Positions 10,975-23,289 of a stretch of DNA of 64,000 nt are shown here, piece by piece. The stretch is from Rhodeus uyekii. Lineage: Eukaryota; Chordata; Actinopteri; Cypriniformes; Acheilognathidae. A program made the position numbers and the translations under genes. The DNA lies in contig JAWRVZ010000016.1 of NCBI GenBank assembly GCA_037043235.1, positions 4,695,001 through 4,759,000 of the forward strand, written 5' to 3'. The notes below the pieces were generated by a model. That model worked only from the letters and a program-made list of their open reading frames with translations, was not told where the DNA came from and ran no database searches. Numbering within the stretch: position 1 is the first letter of the stretch; each line of letters begins with the position of its first letter.

Positions 10975-12915
10975 CATGGTTCCCTGAAGAGGGAACGAGA
11001 TGCTGTGTTGAAATGCTATGGGAATGCTCTGCGTGAATGTCTCATGAAGCACATGTGAAATCAAACCAATCAAGTAACGAGATATCAGAAGCGGATGGCG
11101 TCACAACTCAGGAACTATAAAAGGCATTCCAAATCAAATAGTGCTAGCTTCAAAGTGTCTGAAGTAGTTGCTGAGAGGCACACAGGAGATATGTTAGGAT
11201 GCCGCAGCATCTTGATCCCTCTTAAGGGAACCAAGGTTACATACGTATCCGAGACGTTCCCTTTCAAGGGAACTCAAGGTGAGTCAATTCATTATAGGAA
11301 CAAGATGCCCAGGCTGCCATAGCGCCAAGTCCATGTCAGGTGGGGTCATGCTGAGACGACAGCACCTAAGCCCAAAGTCTAAGTAAAGGTCATAAAACCA
11401 GCCTACTGAAGCATAAGCTATACTCCTAGTTGAGTGGGCTCAGATGACTAACTCATAAGCAAGTGAGAGAGTCTCAACTACCCACTTACTCATACTTGGA
11501 CACGAGGGACCCTTTTTTAGGTGAGCCAAAGCAGTTGAATAGCTGTTCAATCTTTCACAACAAGGCAGCTCTGGGAATGTAAGCATCCAATGCCCAGACA
11601 AGACAAAGCAGATTTGGATGTTCCTGGGCCTCAGTGTGCCATGGAAGAAACAAGTTACCGGTGAGTCTCTCCCCAGAGACATTCCACACCAAGGGATGTC
11701 GTAAGGAGCTATGGCCACCACATACATCTTTAAGAACTCCTCAGAGCAATCAGGGAAATACCATACAGATGTAGCCTCACCCAAGTCTAACATCCGGTCC
11801 GAAGTAACTGGAGAGTGGAAATTGAGACGCCTCTCGAGACGGAAACAGAGCCACCTGTGTGGCCAAAAACTTTCCCATTTGTTCCACCACCTCGGGGTGG
11901 AGTCTCCATTCCCCGGGCCTTAGCCCTACCTCAACAGGAATGGTTTCTCTATTCTTCATTCTCCCACCTTGGTTGAGAAACCAGAGGCACGATCTGAGGA
12001 GTTCCAGTAGTTCCATTGCTAGGCTTGCCATAGTATGCAAGCACGCTGCAACCAACAAGACACAACATGTGATCTACCCACCAAAGCTGGCGTTGTTTTC
12101 AACAGCTTGGTAGGTAGCATCGGGATCTTTAGGGATGATGCCATCCGAGGAGATGGAGAGATCGCTAACGTCTCCTCAATGCGAGGCATTGCCCCATAGC
12201 TGCGCTTTTTTTTGGCCAACTATCGAGGAATAGTGAGATTTGTTTGCACTATGAACTCGACAGGAGGCCAGGTTTCTTCCCCTGAGGTGTCAAGATCAGG
12301 AAAGAATTGAAGACCCCGACGGGAAGCATTTGTCTAATCAGCTTTTAGGACGAATTCTCATCTCCAGCATGGACACTGACAACATCCAGCTCCTCAGAAC
12401 TGGATAGTTTCAGCACCGGTGCCTCTCTCTGGGTGGAAGAAACCGCAAAGTGTGCCATACAATCTAACAGGTGAGGGCAGAGATCTCACACCCCTCCGAT
12501 AGATCACTTTGCGATCTCCAAGACTTTGACTCCCACTGAGCCTGAGAATCGTGAGCCTGGTGCACTCCTTGAAAATTGGCAAGTGGGAGTGGAGCGTCCA
12601 TAATGGAAGCAGTTCACAATGAACAAAACCAGCCCCCTCGAGCACGGACCATGCATGCTCCGCTCCCAAACACACAACACAAAGATCTGTGAATTGTCAC
12701 CCATGATGAAATGAGGACAGGGATGAACACACTAAAACATTGCCATTGAATGTTCGCCATTTCACTCTTCCACTTGTTGGTAGACAAACAACAGTAAATA
12801 AGAGTAAAAAACTGTAATTCATACAAAGCGCTACTGAAGACACAGAAGAAAGTGCTTCACGCATTCACGCAAAGCTTTTTGACGTAGATCGAGTTGCCTT
12901 GAAAGGGAACTTTCA
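10975..12915 (-). mobile_element. DIRS-like retroelement, internally deleted (copy 1)
   Basis: The left end has short palindromic units (GTTCCCTGAAGAGGGAAC, GTTCCCTTTCAAGGGAAC). The right end has a matching inverted unit (TTGAAAGGGAACTTTCAA). Minus-strand reading gives a gag-like segment (SPRMASSLKIPMLPTKLL, ~12110-12165) and then, after a junction near 12040, a polymerase-region segment (LRPGEWRLHPEVVEQM, ~11876-11925). These peptides recur in copy 3. Reverse transcriptase is absent, so this is a deleted copy. DIRS assignment is from recalled fish DIRS1 ORFs. Confidence 0.6.
12019..12219 (-). pseudogene. DIRS gag-like ORF remnant
   Basis: The 66-codon frame holds ASSLKIPMLPTKLLKTTPAL and then a frame-shifted ACLHTMASLAMELLELL in the overlapping frame 12058-11777. 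These resemble the conserved first ORF of fish DIRS elements. Frameshifts and loss of the remaining ORF make it non-functional. Confidence 0.5.
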
Positions 12916-14439
12916 ACCACAAACCACATAAGTGTTAATGAGACAGAACACCAAATAGAATGAATTCGGGACTTAAATACTTGGGGAGAGTTAATTAATT
13001 GAACAGAAACAGGAGCGTGAGACTAATTAACAACCAAGGAAACTAACTATGAACGCAGGTAGGCAAAACAGTAACAGAATACACATACAGACACATTTTT
13101 CAGGTTTATATATATATGTATATCCATTAGTTGGCTCAACACAGTATATAACAACAAGATAAGATTTCAGAGAGCAGGGGAGCATCGATCTAAGGCTTGG
13201 GCACAAATTCATTCATTTGGAACCATGCTGTGATTCACCAGTGAAAGCTTCTTCACAATCTAACCTTCCTAAATATTGTAAAAAGATAAGAGCAGAACTT
13301 ATACCTACACACTCACAGAGGACTGAAAAACCTTTATGACACACGTTCACAAGAACCTTGTCAAAGTAAAGTACCGTGACAAAACAAAACCAAAGAAAAA
13401 TCTTGAGAAATGGGGAGACAGAGCAACGACCCCCTCCAACCTGTCTAAATGTTTCCATGACAACAGACTATAACGGGCCACAGCAGGTAGTGCGTGGGAG
13501 TGTCCCTCGAGAAGACTGTGAACCTGTCATATAATTATTGGATACACAAAGGTGTTGATTATTAGAAATGAAGTCACATTTATTGGGCTTTTCATCTCTC
13601 AAAGACTGCGGGCAAAAATGTACCCGTCTAGCCAAAGTTCACCTTCAATCTATGTTTTTTATCTAAAAGTACTGGGGGTGTCCCAATTTGATTCATTTCC
13701 ATATTTATATACCCTGGTATTTATCTGGTACTTCAAAACGGTATTTGACCGTGGTACATGGTACTTGGTGTTAGATCAAGCATTGCATTTGTTCTTTAGG
13801 TATTTCTGTGCATGTACTAGAGGTTTTAAAAATGTATTTAATTCACTATTATTAACTTTTCTTCATTTAAATTTCCAATTGTTTTTATATAATAGTAATA
13901 ATCGGACATCCTCTGTAGCACTCTTGCGATCATCGACATTTTTACATTCTATTAAATACACAATTTTTATTATTATTTGTTCATTTTATAAACATTTTAA
14001 TATAATCAAAATGAACTATCATTGAATCTATGCTTAGGCTTTAGTCACTCTCTGCAGCTTCACAAAACATCCTTTTATATAGGTCAGGCTAATGGTAATT
14101 GTGGCCATTCTCTTGTTTTGTTTCTTTGCAACAAAAAAAAAGAGTCATAAATGGCCAAACACGTGTGTCAACACAGCTTAGTGAGAGGGCAATCCCATTT
14201 CAGAGTGCAAAAGTGGTGCAGGGTATTCATTTTCCGCAGTCTGAGTAATAGAGAAAAAAAACATGACAAACCCATCTCTGAGGTCTGAGCTTAACACTTA
14301 TGACGAAATGACAGATCATGCAGTGTGACCAAATGACTCCAGACAACTCAAACTGCTGTTAAGTTTTCTTATTTGACCATCTAGATGTAGACTCAACAAA
14401 ATATACACTCCACTCTATTTATCCATCACAAATGATCTG
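12916..14439. other. Intronic stretch, nothing recognised
   Basis: It includes a 157-codon plus-strand open frame at 13552-14025. That frame is very rich in F, Y, L and I from AT-rich DNA and shows no domain. It lies opposite ak5. No repeat boundaries were found. Confidence 0.5.
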
Positions 14440-15260
14440 TGTCTGTGTCCATGGACTTTTGTTTTGATATTATTTTGTCTATTCTTTATCCTGTGTTCAG
14501 TTCCAGTTTGTTTAGTTCTTCTTTCCTTGGTTACCATAGTCTTTCATTGTTTAATTGTCTAATTGATTAAAGTCTCAACTGTCCCACATTGCCACTGTGT
14601 ATTTACACCCTCATTTAGCTTCTGGTCTTTGTCTTGTGTTAATGTTGCTACCTGGATGTTGTTTTTGTTTCTTTATTGGATTATTAGGTGTGACAGTATC
14701 TTTGTAACTTCTTACTAATTTATTTTTTGCATGGACTATTATGTAGTTATAATTAGAGGCCACTTGTCAAAATACCAGCTACACGAAATTCATTCAACCA
14801 TGAAATGTTCAATATGTACATGAATTAAAAAAGAAAAACTAAATATTTGAACATAATATAAATATATAAGATAGGAGGAAAAAGTTTCAGTTTCAATACT
14901 TTTGTGTTCTTTTACAAATGTTTTTTCCCCCTTTAGGGTCTTTGTGCGAATTTAATTGTCAAAGAACAGTTCAACTCTTATTTTGTCTTTTTGAAGTCAC
15001 ATGTTCTTTTGTTCTAGATCTTTCCGCCACTCATCAGTTGCCATGGTCAATAATCATCACAGGTGTTGGTCTTTTGTTCATCACTACTAGTATATTTAGT
15101 TCTCCTTGTCCACCTTTCAGTTGTCGGTTGTTGTTTGTGTTGACTCCATGTGAGATAATGTCTGAGTTAGCCGCATGTTAAGTTCTCAGAACTGTTACGT
15201 CACCCTGCATTCCTTATCATTAAAGTTCCATTGGATCATTATTCATCTTCGTCCTTGCCT
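14440..15260 (+). repeat. LTR-like or old retroelement-derived block
   Basis: Composition and word use (TGTCTGTGTCCATGGAC, CAGTTCCAGTTTGTTTAG, GATTAAAGTCTCAACTG, and near the end ATTAAAGTTCCATTGG) resemble fish LTRs with polyadenylation-like signals. The block lacks a paired copy, clear TG...CA ends and a target duplication, so it is a weak call. Confidence 0.25.
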
Positions 15261-15655
15261 CAACCCGTGAGACTAATTAATGCAATGTAACACAATTTGA
15301 TTTAATTCCATTCACACAGCTAGTCATTGATACTTTCTTAATGAATGTTCAAAGCAATATTTGTGAGGTAAATGGGCTGTCAAACAAAATATTGTTTTGT
15401 TCACCTATATCCATTCACATGAAAACACAGGTGAATTGGTATACAAAATTTCACATATGATTAGAGTAGTATTTAAGTATCTGTTCTAGAGTACCGTATT
15501 TTTCGCCGCATAAGACGCACTTTTTCTTCCCCAAAACTGGGGGGGGGAAAGTTGGTTTCGTCCTATCCGACGAATATAATGAATCCGCGGAGTGCGGCCA
15601 CGGCCATAACCGTGGTGATGACGAGTGGGGGGCAATGGTGGACTTTACAGTGATG

Positions 15656-16166
15656 ACTGTGGCAAAGGGGGGCGTGGTTCAGCGAGGTCTGCAGCGGGAG
15701 AGAGAGTCGGGACAGTCAGTCAGTCAGTGCAACTGAGAGAAGTGAAATGAAACTAGGAGTGAAACTAAACCGAGAGAGAGAGGCGTGACTCACAGAGAGT
15801 GAAGCATGAGCACCGAACGCGCATGTTTTGGTTGTTTTGTTTTTGTTAAAGTCTGAGGAAATAAAAGAGCCCGTGAATCTCAGCACGCCTCCCTGCCTGT
15901 TAGAAAGAGGGAGAAAGAAGGAGGCAGGGTCAGCGTACTGAGAATTTCGTTTCACTTCTCTCAGTTGCACTCATGAGCCTCGCGTTCTCTGCTTCCGTGG
16001 TGACTCGCGTCTCGCCCGGGTCTCTCTTCCCATCTCTCACTTCCTGGCTGTTTATATCCGGTCTATATTACGGTGCGTAAGTAGATCAAGTGCAAATTGA
16101 CAAACACCTGTGGCTCGTCTCCCGCTGCAGACCTTGCTGAACCACGCCCCCCTCGCCACAGTCACC
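15656..16166. repeat. Nested inverted repeat inside the pogo-like element
   Basis: The outer arms are 15656-15703 (contains GCGTGGTTCAGCGAGGTCTG) and 16120-16166 (its inverted copy, CAGACCTTGCTGAACCACGC). The inner arms are 15727-15751 (GTGCAACTGAGAGAAGTGAA) and 15948-15972. Together they could fold into a long hairpin with internal loops. This is a direct reading of the sequence. Confidence 0.85.
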
Positions 16167-16299
16167 TATTACTCACTTCCCGTTTTACACACAAAGTGAA
16201 TAACCAAAGAGAAAAGGAAAGGTAAATAATAATACACTTAGCAACCATAAGACATAAGCAACAAACTATTAGACACACCAGACACAAGGTTTAAACACA

Positions 16300-16461
16300 A
16301 TGAAGACAAACTCAATGAATTTTAGTAATGCCTTGGATGGAACAGAAGACAACGTCTTATTTGACACCAGTGAGGAAGAAAGTGATGACAATGACTGCAT
16401 GGATCTGTCCTTCCTCATTTCTGATAGCAGCGAAGAAGAGGAATTATTGGGGTTTGAATAA
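16300..16461 (+). pseudogene. Acidic C-terminal remnant of a pogo-like transposase
   Basis: A 53-codon open frame from ATG 16300 to TAA 16461. It is strongly acidic, with the runs FDTSEEESDDND and SDSSEEEELLGFE. Tigger/pogo transposases typically end in such serine/acidic tails (family knowledge). It sits near the element's right end, where a transposase 3' end would be. The catalytic DDE core and the DNA-binding domain are absent. The frame is too short for the ATG to be trusted as a real start. Confidence 0.55.
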
Positions 16462-16691
16462 AAACATTACAGCCTTATTTTAGTTACTTTCACAGTTTAC
16501 TGACTGTTAATGAGAGTAAAGATAATTCTTAATATGTTAAATGGTTGGCATAAAATTGTTCTTAAACTGCTGTTAACTTTATACAGTTGATATAAAATAT
16601 TTTACTACAGTATTTGGTTCAGAATCTTTTTTTTTTCAAAATTGGGTGCGTCTTATGTTCTGGAGCGTCTTATATGGCGAAAAATATGGTA

Positions 16692-18011
16692 CTTTTGTTA
16701 TTTTAGCTTTATGATTTCTTTTTTTCTGCATTATGCTTAAGCAATGACTTTATCGCTTGTTGATGGATCTGGTGTCATATGTGTCATAATATTGAAGAAG
16801 TTGAAAATGATCGTTTTGAGAATATGTTTGAGACTGCGATTATGAGCCAGATGTTGAATGTGCTCTGATGATAAAAATCAGCTCAAATTGAAGCCATTGT
16901 TACGATTCAAAAGTTATTTACTTTATTTTATTCGTTTGTAATTGTTATGAAAACAGAAGGAGAGTTCATCCATGTTAGATATAGTTTTGGGTCGCTAAAG
17001 ACCCAAATATGCAATAATGATTGGTGAAACATGCTTTAAAGTTTTTTTTTTCTTTTTTTTCTCAAACAGCAACATGCAAGAATATCATATTATAGTTGCC
17101 CTACAGTTACAGCGTGACGAGAACAAAATTGAATGTATCAAAATAATTAGTAAATTAGCCTCTGAGACCTACACATCAGCACAGACTTTTGTTCAACGGT
17201 CATTTCAGAGCAGGGTTAAAAGGACATTTTTTCAGGAAATTAAATCAAACCCCTTGTGGCGACACTAAAGAGACTCACCACCAAAGCATTATAGAAGGCT
17301 AATTAAATCAGTCTATTTTTTGCAATGAAGGGATGAATTTAAATCAAAGCTCCACAATCAATTATCATTTTCTCTCACTCTCTCTGCAGTCACACTTCAA
17401 AAGGTTAGATTAGTGTCCAACATCAGAGTGCTCTGCTGGAATGCAGAAATTTCTTATACAAGATCCAAAGCAAATAAAAGAAACAATAATGTAAGTTTGA
17501 TTCCAAATGTGTATGTTGTTTGCGTGAGTTTTTTTTATCTATAATGCATGCAAGTCAGGGATGGGTAATTATTGACCTCAAGTGACATCAATCAACATTT
17601 GTTGCAGGAAAAAGTCCAGATAATGAGCAAGATATGGAGGACATTTCCAGTCGCTGGGGTTTGTTTGTAAGATCCAGGACCATTGATTTGACTTTTCTAC
17701 TTTATATTCTTACAACAATTAGAAATAATAGTATCCATCCTTCTTCCTCCTCATTACCTCAATGCGACTGAATGGACCAACTTGCTGACATGCTGTTGTG
17801 CACTTGACCGACTCAAACTATACTGATAACAACAGAACCCGCAACCAGAGTTGGCAAACGATGCTATCGGGAAACGCACCTGATTATCTGTAGTCAACTT
17901 CGTTTATTATTGACTTTCTTGTTACGTAGCAAATTGTGGACTGTGGGAATCCAAAACTAACTATGAAAGCATGAATGTCAGGCCAGTTCCAAATGCTTAA
18001 ATGTTGACATC
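16692..18011. other. Intronic stretch, nothing recognised
   Basis: AT-rich. The plus-strand open frame 17017-17268 begins in a poly-T run and has no domain. No repeat boundary was found. Confidence 0.5.
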
Positions 18012-18015
18012 TTAA

Positions 18016-18651
18016 GGGCCAGTCACACAGCGAAAACGCATGAATCATGCACGAATTACGCACTGATTTTCGTTTCTGCACGGAGTGTGCGTCGTATGCG
18101 TAATTCATCGGTGGAACGAACGTGGACCGTCAGTGATTGTAATTGGATGTGCGAAGGCGGTTTGTGCGTGATTTTGAGTTTTGAACGGTTAACATTTTTT
18201 TGTTATTTTCCTATAAATTTAAAAAAAAAAAATAGAAAATTTCCTATAAAATTTTTGCGTACGTTATACATGAGTCAGCGTGCGTAGTTTATGCGTCGAG
18301 AATGCGTGACTATACGCGGGACACGCGTCGGCCGTCAGTGCTTATGCGTCAGAACTGATTAGAAACCGCGCACGTCCACGTCCGTCCACTGACGCCCCAC
18401 CTTCATATCATGCATGAACCGCACACGTATCACGTTCATTCCACTTACAATGTGGATTCTGAAAGTGTTTGTACGTGGAACGTTTGCGAAGCGTGCGTGT
18501 TTGGACGCTCTCCGTCAGTGATTCATGCGTCGGGCGTGCGTCGAATGTTCGTGGAATACTTTGGTCTATTTCTGGACGCACAAGCACGCACAAACCCAAT
18601 CTGTGTGTGATTTGTGAGTGATTCGTGCGTGATCGGCTGTGTGACTGACCC
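18016..18651. mobile_element. PiggyBac-like nonautonomous element
   Basis: The left flank TTAA (18012-18015) is followed by GGGCCAGTCACACAGC. The right end is GCTGTGTGACTGACCC, followed by TTTAAA with TTAA at 18653-18656. A TTAA target and GGG/CCC-starting inverted ends are hallmarks of piggyBac elements (family knowledge). The right edge has one extra T. The 636-bp interior is CpG-rich and full of related TGCGT/ACGCA words in both orientations. No transposase is encoded. Confidence 0.65.
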
Positions 18652-18656
18652 TTTAA

Positions 18657-19219
18657 AGAGACTGAAATAAAACATTCACCTGCCCCTCAATTTGAGCAAA
18701 GGCTGCAGACAGGATGTATTGTTTTTTTAACCTTATATCTTCGTCTCACAGGGTAATGAGGTAGCTAACAGCACTAATTATAACATTCTGTATTCATCAG
18801 AGATGGTACTTTCTTCTTCTCACAAACGGACGGTCACTTCACCATAGCAACAAGTCGAAGAAATCACAAAAGACATGAACAGAATTTCCTCATTTCCCCA
18901 TTCTTCACATCACTGTCATTTCTTACATTTAATATGAACTTCGTCAAGGGTTACCTGTAGTCAGAGCTTATTTTAAACGCAACGATCAATTACAAAGATT
19001 TTTCATCCACACAATATCTGTACCTGCAACTTCCTTATTTTTTTCAGAGGTATCTGAAAATCCATCCATCTTAACAGGTTGTGCTCAGTCGAAGTGACAC
19101 TGAGCGCCACATAAACATTCATTATCAGTGTAAATGACACACAGCTGTTTAGAACAAAACCTGCTAAACTGCTGTTCTCACTTTGGATGCAAGAGAAAGA
19201 AAGTATTATGTTGGCTTCG
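18657..19219. other. Intronic stretch, nothing recognised
   Basis: No motif or repeat is visible. The 123-codon minus-strand frame 19003-19374 runs into the neighbouring transposon terminus and is not supported as a gene. Confidence 0.5.
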
Positions 19220-20525
19220 GTTAGATTTTGTTTGTGTCTTTTATTTTGTACAGTCATACCTCGGTTTACGAGTTTAATTCGTTCCAAGAGCTCGTAACTC
19301 AAAATTCTCATACACCCAAAAAAAAATTCCCCATAAGAATGCAATAAAAAAAATAAAAAAATCACTCCATTCATTCCACACGACCATAAAAGCCCATTTT
19401 AAATATTTTTTTGGTTTTACCCTATTAGTTACGGTTAACATTATAACCATTAAGATCTCATATAAATACTAATTAATAATTGACCATTAAACTCTAAAAA
19501 TACTTGACAATTTACTGTAACGCACTTTATCTTTGAGTCACGTCGCTGCTGGCGTGAAGGAGACGAGAGGAGCGTTTTACTGCTTACAGGGAGAATTTCG
19601 TACCTTCTTTCTTACTCATCTGGAGGTCATTGTCTATATGCTGTACTGTACGTATATATTTCACTACATGAACAATAGCGATCACAATTAATGTTAACAA
19701 CAGGAGGTAAAACCGCTGTAAATCACTATTAAAAGTATCACTGTGGTGAATGATGCAACCAAACCGAGCGACGCTGAGAGAATGAACGAGTGAAGGGGTG
19801 ATAGGCTTTATGAGAGGCTGTCGTTACAAGACTTTTCCACAAAAAAAATGCACTTGGGCCAGGGAAAATTTTTCTTGCACTCCGATACAATGCTCGTACA
19901 CCGATTTGCTCGTATATAAAGTCACTCGTAAACCAAAGTATTTTGTTTCCTAGTTTCTTGTCATGTGATGTTTCCTTGCCCTCATGTGCTTCTCTTGTCT
20001 TATTTGTAATGTTCTGATTAGTTGATCATCTTGATTGTTCACTGGTGATTCTTGAGATATATTTTGGAGGTGGACTATAGTACCCCAGCTATGCTGGATG
20101 CAGAGCTTGCTCCAGCCGTGAACTTACTAAGCTTTGACATCCTCCTCCAGAGGTGAAGAGCGTCCATGAACTCACTGCACTTCATGTCAAGGCAACAGAG
20201 GCCAGTCACAAACTGTCCATGCTCTACATCATGGTCATGAGGGTTGACCATGATATAGTTCTTTTGGTCTTCTGATCTCCAGTGGTCTTCTGATATGCTG
20301 AGATGGTGGTCTCCTCCTCTGCTGGTTACACCAAGACCTCATGACCCTTCATGAGGGTCGCCACTGCACCCCAATCCAAGACCGTGACTTCTCCACAGGC
20401 CACGAATGTGTCATGTTTGTGATCTTGTCTTTTATTTTGTAGTTGGTTTCCTGGTTTCTCATCATATCTTGTGCTTCCCTTGTAATACGTGTCATGTTCT
20501 GATTAGTTAACCTTCTGGGGTCAAC
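19220..20525 (+). repeat. LTR-like repeat, two related segments, first one split
   Basis: The segment at 20421-20520 (TCTTTTATTTTGTAGTTGG, TTTCCTGGTTTCTCATCAT, then GTCATGTTCTGATTAGTT) is matched by 19232-19250 plus 19946-20030, with a Tigger-like element between the two halves. The repeat type resembles fish LTR ends, but the TG...CA borders are unclear. The region between (20060-20400) is unassigned. Confidence 0.4.
19251..19938. mobile_element. Tigger-like element (CAGTCATACCTCGG family)
   Basis: The left terminus CAGTCATACCTCGGTTTACG is preceded by TA. The right terminus ACTCGTAAACCAAAG is a diverged inverted copy followed by TA. The exact right edge is uncertain by a few bases because the last nucleotides are mutated. 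The uninterrupted relative at 20421-20520 shows the empty site, which supports insertion at TA. The interior (AATTAATAATTGACCATTAA, then GCGTTTTACTGCTTACAGGG) matches the fragment at 23985-24157. No transposase is present. Confidence 0.72.
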
Positions 20526-23285
20526 AAGCGCGCCAACACATTTTCTAGACTTTCTTCACATAGCAGAAAAATCGACTCAAAGTGTTATGCATCAAAAGTC
20601 TCTCTTTTATTTGTATACACTGACAATAAAAAGAAATTTTCGCAAAATAAAGAAAACAAACAAGATGCGTGTACAGCTGTCTCTATCTCTCCGTGAAATA
20701 ATACTGACATAATGTTGTATTTGTTGTAAGATACTCAGCCAGGAAGTAGTCGTGACAAACGAACGAACAACTCAAACCCAAAGACTCCAGAGGTGAGCTA
20801 ATCATTTCTGTTTCCTCTAAAGACTGCTCGTTAACCTGTGGGGCTGTCATGGGACGCACAAACAACTCAGACCCAAAGACTCGAAAGATAAACTAATAAT
20901 TTCTGTTTCCGGTACAGACTGCATAGCCTCGGAATATGGGGATGTGACGATACAAAACAAAAGAATGAATGACAGATTGGGAGATGAGATGAATTAACAG
21001 ACTGCATAGCCTGAAGACCCAGACGCAATTCATTAATCATTTCTGTCTGTCACAATTTGGCCTTGGCTGCATTATTGTGTTTTCATATTTAAAATTGTAT
21101 TAACGTAGATTTTTTTGGCTATTAATATGTAACATTTGAATTAGATAAAATTATTAAATTCATTTAGATGAATGAGATTTGGGCTTTGGATTTTGGACTA
21201 CTAAGGTCCAAGTAAGACAGCATCCATTTCTGATTTTAATTAACATAACCGTGTACACTGAATATGTTGTTGTTATATCATACTGATTTATATATACATT
21301 GTTGGAACAAAACCACACCCGTCCATAAACTTGAGCATCAAATAAGCATTTAGAATGGTTATTGGAATGGTTCCTGAAGGATCATGTGAGTTATGAAGAA
21401 AAGTCTGCACTGCAATACATGCCAGAGATTGGAATTTGGAGACATTGGAAAACAATGTTTGTGAAGAGAATTTTTTTAAAGATATTTAAATCTCAGGAAA
21501 CTGTCTATCTATAACTTTAAAAGTTTCTCCTTATTTATGAGACTGATTCTGAAAAATTATGGTGATGGGAAATGAACTGATCACACTGACAGACATGTGC
21601 CATTTCCGTCAGTAAGAGATAAGCAGAGGCAGAGTGTGCATAATTTGGTTCCTCAAGACAGCTCATGTGAAGACCGTGATGAAGCCTGAGTCAAGTAATT
21701 TGTATTAAATTATCACAACAGCTCTAACATGCACCAAACAAAAATCTAAATAATTTCTGGAAGGTTCAGTAAAAAAAGTTGTATTCTAAATCTTACACCT
21801 GAACTTTAAAAAGAAACATTCACAACCCAGGAATCATGCTGTGCAAACTTAATTAAGATTATTAGGAAAATCGGCAGAAGACAAACCTCTCTAAAAAAGT
21901 TAAACTGAAAAGCGGAAATCGGTATTGCTAAAGAGCCTCTTTGGTGAAAATCAAGTTTTTAATGTTATTTATATGTGTACATGGTGTTAATACACCAAGA
22001 CAAACCATGTGCAATTTTATAAGTCAACACCATTGGAATATTTTCTCTTTGAAACTCCAGTAAACCAAAGACGGTCTCAAAAACTCAAAAACCGCCCGTG
22101 TTCTCGGTAACAAAAATGTTGAAACCAATCCTCAATCCTGTCAGCGTATGGGGCGAGTTTTAGAAGCAGGGCAGGCTCAAGAGAAGTAGGTTATCCAAGT
22201 ATATTTTTCTGTTAATATGAAAAAAGGTTCAAATATACATGACTAAATTAAACCAGAGTTTAGCATTTACTACAGTAAAGTTGACCGAGTAGATCAGGTA
22301 GTCTGAGTTGGTGTGATGCGAGATTCATTTGCATGTTCGTGGCTCTGTGTGTACTAAATATGAAGCCGAGTTGTTATATTCAAATTATTTTAAGGCATGG
22401 AGAAATTATTTTTACAGGATTTTTTTTAAATATGTAATTTTGGTGATCAAAAATGAGTTTTAAGGGATAAAACATGTCATTTTTTTACTCTCACTCACTT
22501 CAAGAAAGATTATCAATGCATAAAATGTGTCTTCCATCGACAAATAACAAAATGCATATTTATAACAGCATTAGGATGAATAAATAATGACAATTATTTA
22601 AAGTGAACTTTCCCTTAATAATATAGAGCTACAAAAGAAATGTCTGAAGGTTTCAAAAATATATTACAAAAAATACTCAGCACATTCGATTTTAGTTTAA
22701 TGTTTAGTTTTGCTGAGAGCGGTTGCCAACATGATATTCTTACAGGTCAGTCCAGGTGTATTTCTAAATAAGGTTTTTCTCTACACAGAAGATCAGCAGG
22801 AAGCAAGATGAAGAATTATTATTATAGATCTTCACAGCCAGCGCTGAACTAATGCAGTTTCTCAGAATCCTGTTTGAGATATAAATAGGTCTCAAGACTC
22901 CAATTCACTGTTCACATAATATATAAGAGCAGTATGGCGTATTGCAATTAGGCTTGGCCTATTATCTGCAACAGGGAGTTTAATAAATTACTTAAACTGT
23001 TCAAAAGAATCATAAAATACAGTATTTAAACAATTAATTTGATTTGCCTTGGCTTTCCAATTATACTTAAATACTTAATTATATACAAAATCTAAATTAA
23101 AAGATTTAAAAAACAAGGCAGATGTTGACAGCTTTTTCTTAACACACTGATTCAACATTTCTTGTCTTGAGTTTCCATCAATTTGGATTCTATCAATTTA
23201 GTTCTGCTTTTCATGAAAATATAACCTGTCCTGAATCAACAAGAATTTCTGAAGACTTAAAATTGCTGACGAGGTTAGAAAACGT
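20526..23285. other. Intronic stretch, nothing recognised
   Basis: A long AT-rich stretch with two weakly similar ~55-base runs near 20756-20810 and 20858-20912 (GACAAACGAACGAACAACTC / GACGCACAAACAACTC, then CCCAAAGACTC), a local duplication. There is no exon or element with supportable ends. Confidence 0.5.
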
Positions 23286-23289
23286 CTCA

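Larger units (their letters stand above)
15494..16689 (+). mobile_element. Pogo/Tigger-like element (CCGTATTTTTCGCC family, copy 1)
   Basis: The left end CCGTATTTTTCGCCGCATAA and the right end TATATGGCGAAAAATATGG are inverted copies, each bordered by TA (15492-15493 and 16690-16691). Length is 1196 bp. The interior has a nested inverted repeat and the 3' end of an acidic ORF. A second copy lies at 32702-34034 in opposite orientation. The TA duplication and acidic ORF end place it with pogo/Tigger elements (inference). Confidence 0.8.

Noticed and set aside
13552..14025. A 157-codon plus-strand open frame
   Set aside because: Composition is dominated by F, L, Y and I from AT-rich DNA. There is no domain, no splice context, and it lies opposite ak5.
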